Assembly (NCBI GenBank): GCA_003240695.1
Contig: QFNC01000001.1
Location: forward strand, 124,001-188,000
DNA: 64,000 nt
Origin: Pseudoxanthomonas suwonensis
GTDB taxonomy: Bacteria; Pseudomonadota; Gammaproteobacteria; Xanthomonadales; Xanthomonadaceae
Reading direction: 5' to 3'
The notes beneath the pieces were generated by a model. The model did not search any database. It had not been told where the DNA came from and saw only the letters and a list, made by a program, of their open reading frames with translations. Shown here one piece after another: positions 61,586 to 64,000 of the stretch; position 1 is the stretch's first letter, and every line of letters begins with the position of its first letter. The position numbers were made by a program, and so were the translations under genes.

Positions 61586-62281
61586 ATGAGCCTGGATGTC
61601 ACCTACCACCCGTTCGCGGCCGCGGAGGTGCGCGATGTGTACTTCGACGGCCTGGCCGATGCGCACGCGCTGCTGCCGCGACTGGCCGAGCGATTCGGTT
61701 TGACCGCCGAACAGTTGCAGGGGCTGCAGACCTGCTTCGACGAAGCCCGCACGTTTCCTGCCGACGCCCTGTTCAACCGGACCCACGGCATGATGATGGC
61801 CATCGTGGCCGGGTACCTGCGTCCATACTGGTACTTGCGCGGCGGCGCTTTCAGTTTCCTGCTGGAGGACGCGCCGGTGTTTGCGGACTACATCACCGGC
61901 TGGCGCAGCCTGACCCCCGACTGGGTGCGCCATGCCGACAGCCCGGGTCTGGCCGGGCATCACAGCTGCGGGGTGTTCATCGACCGCGACGGCCTGCGCC
62001 GGCTGCGCGCCGACCATGCTGCAGGCGGCACCGTGGCGCACCATCTGGACACGGTCTTCTCGGATGGGCGGCTGGAGGTGTTCTGGAAGGCCGCCGACCA
62101 CGCGATCGCCGAAGGACTGGGCTTGATCGAAGCGGTGGACGTGCTGATTCCCAATCCATTCGATGTGAAGGACGTGCACTGCGTGTCCTGGCTGGCCAAC
62201 TGCAACGGCGAAGGCGCGATGCTGTACGCCGCCGCGGCGCGCGAACGGCTGCGGCAGATGCAGACCATGCTGGACGAATGA
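61586..62281 (+). CDS. Hypothetical protein in operon with WYL regulator
   Basis: 231 residues, mixed alpha/beta and rich in aromatic and His residues (HPFAAAEVRDVYFDGLADAH, HGMMMAIVAGYLRPYWYLRG, GLAGHHSCGVFIDRDGLRRL). It ends MLDE and overlaps the regulator start by four bases, so they are co-translated. No known family; a His-rich loop near the middle could bind metal. Function unknown. Confidence 0.65.
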   Translation: MSLDVTYHPFAAAEVRDVYFDGLADAHALLPRLAERFGLTAEQLQGLQTCFDEARTFPADALFNRTHGMMMAIVAGYLRPYWYLRGGAFSFLLEDAPVFADYITGWRSLTPDWVRHADSPGLAGHHSCGVFIDRDGLRRLRADHAAGGTVAHHLDTVFSDGRLEVFWKAADHAIAEGLGLIEAVDVLIPNPFDVKDVHCVSWLANCNGEGAMLYAAAARERLRQMQTMLDE

Positions 62282-63015
62282 GCGACCGCGCAGCCCGCCT
62301 GCTGCACCTGCTGGACCGCCTGCGCCGCGCCCGCCGCCCGGTCTCGGCGGCCGAGCTCGCCGAATCGCTCGCGGTCAGCCTGCGCACGCTGTACCGCGAC
62401 ATCGCCAGCCTGCGCGCTCAGGGTGCCGACATCCAGGGCGATCCCGGCGTGGGCTACCGGATGCGGCCGGGCTTCCTGCTGCCGCCGTTGATGTTCGATG
62501 CGGACGAACTGGAGGCGCTGGTGCTGGGTGCGCGTTGGGTGCAGGCCCAGGCCGATGCAGAGCTGGCCGAGGCTGCCGGCAACGCCCTCTCGCGGATCGG
62601 CGCCACCCTGCCGGAGCCGCTGCGCATCGCCATCGACACCAGTGGCCTGTTCGTGCCGGTCTGGCAGGAAAACAGGGCCCCGGAACCGTGGTTGCCGGTG
62701 CTTCGCCGTGCCATTCGCGAAGAGCACACGCTGCACATGCGCTATGCCGATGCCGAGGGCAACGCGACCACGCGCACGATCTGGCCGTTCGCGATGGCGT
62801 TTTACGATCCGCTGACACGGATGTTCGCGGCCTGGTGCGAGCTGCGCGGCGGTTTCCGCCATTTCCGTGCCGACCGGGTCATCGTCTTGCGCGACACCGG
62901 CGAGCGCTACCCCCAGCGACGCCACCAATTGATCAAACGCTGGCGCGAGCACACGCAGCTGGAACGGATCGGCCACCAAAGTGGCAGACGTTGCGGTGCT
63001 GCTGACATTTCCTGA
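62278..63015 (+). CDS. YafY-type transcriptional regulator (HTH + WYL)
   Basis: ATG at 62278 overlaps the preceding stop; 245 residues. N-terminal HTH_11 (RAARLLHLLDRLRRARRPVS, ELAESLAVSLRTLYRDIASL) and a C-terminal WYL domain (HTLHMRYADAEGNATTRTIW, AAWCELRGGFRHFRADRV). WYL domains sense small ligands or nucleic acids. It may regulate the glutathione S-transferase gene that starts 46 bases downstream. Confidence 0.9.
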   Translation: MSDRAARLLHLLDRLRRARRPVSAAELAESLAVSLRTLYRDIASLRAQGADIQGDPGVGYRMRPGFLLPPLMFDADELEALVLGARWVQAQADAELAEAAGNALSRIGATLPEPLRIAIDTSGLFVPVWQENRAPEPWLPVLRRAIREEHTLHMRYADAEGNATTRTIWPFAMAFYDPLTRMFAAWCELRGGFRHFRADRVIVLRDTGERYPQRRHQLIKRWREHTQLERIGHQSGRRCGAADIS

Positions 63016-63061
63016 CATCTGTCCCGCCTAAGCTGCGTCCTTCCCTCACCGGAGTGATGCC

Positions 63062-63694
63062 ATGAGCACGCAAGCACTGATCTTCTACACGCACCCCCAC
63101 TCCCGAGGCCGCGTGGCGCGCTGGGCGCTGGAGGAAACCGGCCTGCGGTACACGACCGAGTACCTCGAATACGGCACCACGATGAAGGCGCCGGAATACC
63201 TCGCCATCAACCCGATGGGCAAGGTGCCGGCGTTGAAACATGGCGACGTCGTGGTCACCGAGAACGCCGCGATCGCGATGTACCTGGCCGACCTGGTACC
63301 CGACAAGCAGCTGGCGCCGCCGGTCGGCAGCCCCGAACGCGGCAGCTACTACCGATGGATCAGTTTCATGGGCCCGCTGGAACAGGCGATGATGGCGAAA
63401 GCAGCCGGTGCGCATTACGAAGCCATGCAGGCCGGATTCGGCACCGTGGAGGACACGGTCAATGCACTCGACGCCGCGATCGGCGACCGCGATTTCCTCG
63501 TCGGCAACCGCTTCTCCATGGCTGACCTGCTGGTGTCGGCCTGCGTGGGCTGGTACCTGCAGTTCAAGCTGCTGGAGCCGCGTCCGAACCTGGTGCGTTA
63601 TGCACAACTGCATGGTGCCCGGGAAGCCGCCCGGCGCGGCAACGCCATTGACGACGCCAGGGTCGCCGAGTCCGACCAGGACAGGAAACGGTAA
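63062..63694 (+). CDS. Glutathione S-transferase
   Basis: 210 residues. Thioredoxin-like N-terminus with FYTHPHSRGRVARWALEETG and the cis-Pro motif INPMGKVPALKHGD, ENAAIAMYLADL for glutathione binding, then the all-helical C-terminal domain with FSMADLLVSACVGWYL. It conjugates or reduces electrophiles with glutathione; subclass uncertain. A strong hairpin follows at 63737-63759. Confidence 0.93.
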   Translation: MSTQALIFYTHPHSRGRVARWALEETGLRYTTEYLEYGTTMKAPEYLAINPMGKVPALKHGDVVVTENAAIAMYLADLVPDKQLAPPVGSPERGSYYRWISFMGPLEQAMMAKAAGAHYEAMQAGFGTVEDTVNALDAAIGDRDFLVGNRFSMADLLVSACVGWYLQFKLLEPRPNLVRYAQLHGAREAARRGNAIDDARVAESDQDRKR

Positions 63695-63736
63695 ACAGAC
63701 ACCGGACCGCATCCTGCCACTGTGGCTGTTTCGCCA

Positions 63737-63759
63737 TGCAGGGAGGTGCTCTCCCTGCA
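63737..63759. terminator. Hairpin between convergent genes
   Basis: A perfect 9-bp stem, TGCAGGGAG paired with CTCCCTGCA around a GTGCT loop, in the 74-base gap between the glutathione S-transferase and the catalase-like gene. No long T tract, so factor-independent termination is not certain. Confidence 0.55.
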
Positions 63760-63768
63760 CAGCATTCT

Positions 63769-63999
63769 TCAGGCCAGGGTGCGCACCTTCGGCTCGCGAT
63801 CCCACTGCCGGGTCTTGGCCTTGGCGATGAAGCCGGCGATATCGTGCGGTTCCACCACGCCTGCATCGGGCTTGATCCCGGCCGCCTTCAGGATGTGCTC
63901 GCGGGTGCCGCCGCAGGCCGCGATCGCCTTGAGGTGACCGAAGGCATCGCGGAACCAGTCGACCGCGGCACCGTCCTTCGCCAGCTTCTTCGCTTCCTC
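63769..63999 (-). CDS. C-terminus of a probable large-subunit catalase (5' part beyond window)
   Basis: The minus-strand frame from 63999 to TGA at 63769-63771 encodes 76 residues: VDWFRDAFGHLKAIAACGG, EHILKAAGIKPDAGVVE, DIAGFIAKAKTRQWDREPKV. This resembles the C-terminal GATase1-like domain of HPII-type catalases. The haem domain lies beyond the window, so the call rests on the tail only. Confidence 0.6.
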   Translation of the reverse strand, partial: EEAKKLAKDGAAVDWFRDAFGHLKAIAACGGTREHILKAAGIKPDAGVVEPHDIAGFIAKAKTRQWDREPKVRTLA

Positions 64000-64000
64000 C

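Overview
The window is high-GC DNA from a gammaproteobacterium, most likely a member of the Xanthomonadaceae (Lysobacter/Luteimonas/Thermomonas type). That assignment rests on the gene content and protein flavour (rnr-rlmB-rnt, tldD/darP/pmbA, xseB-ispA, an FdhF/YdeP-FdhD cluster, a PHB depolymerase), not on a marker gene, so the genus is left open. I saw no rRNA, CRISPR array or transposase gene.

Bases 1-21057 are the late-gene and integration end of a siphovirus-like (long non-contractile tail) prophage. In order: a ClpP-type protease fused to the major capsid protein (cut by the window edge), a DUF2190 decoration protein, a complete lysis cassette (two small membrane proteins, an exported lysozyme, overlapping Rz/Rz1 spanins), head-tail completion proteins, a tail tube protein, a tail-assembly chaperone pair joined by a textbook -1 slippery heptamer, the tape measure, tail-tip proteins, a collagen-repeat fibre, a base-composition-shifted probable receptor-binding protein, and on the opposite strand a tyrosine integrase. 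The integrase lies against the 3' end of a tRNA-Leu(CAG), which marks the right attachment site. Replication and repressor genes must lie to the left of the window.

Bases 21143-64000 are chromosomal. RNA metabolism genes (rnr, rlmB, rnt) are followed by a compact RiPP metallophore operon, hvfA-hvfB-hvfC (27426 to 25185, minus strand). Its precursor combines a HvfA-type signal peptide, two EF-hand loops and a tract of GKCGAE repeats; this is the most interesting system in the window. Next come tldD, darP and pmbA (TldD/E protease and ribosome maturation), ispA-xseB, an FMN-binding glutamate-synthase-like protein, an ArsC-family reductase, an exported ClpP-fold lipoprotein, a DMT exporter, a saccharopine-dehydrogenase-like protein, pirin, a DUF885 peptidase and a GFA protein. 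An operon for an FdhF/YdeP-type molybdoenzyme follows, with a small winged-helix-like protein tucked between it and fdhD.

From about 47 to 54 kb there is a PadR regulator with its sensor-domain partner, which carries two in-frame stop codons, a PPP-family phosphatase, an intracellular PHB depolymerase, a methyltransferase, HemJ, a YegP-like gene with a third in-frame stop, and 3-hydroxybutyrate dehydrogenase. PhaZ and 3-hydroxybutyrate dehydrogenase are successive steps in mobilising stored polyhydroxybutyrate. The right end holds an alkaline phosphatase lipoprotein, a dicarboxylate symporter, a DksA-type zinc finger, Rnk, a Nudix hydrolase, an acyl-CoA thioesterase, a DUF937 protein, a WYL regulator with an unknown partner, a glutathione S-transferase and the C-terminus of a probable large-subunit catalase. 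No gene-free stretch exceeds 300 bases.
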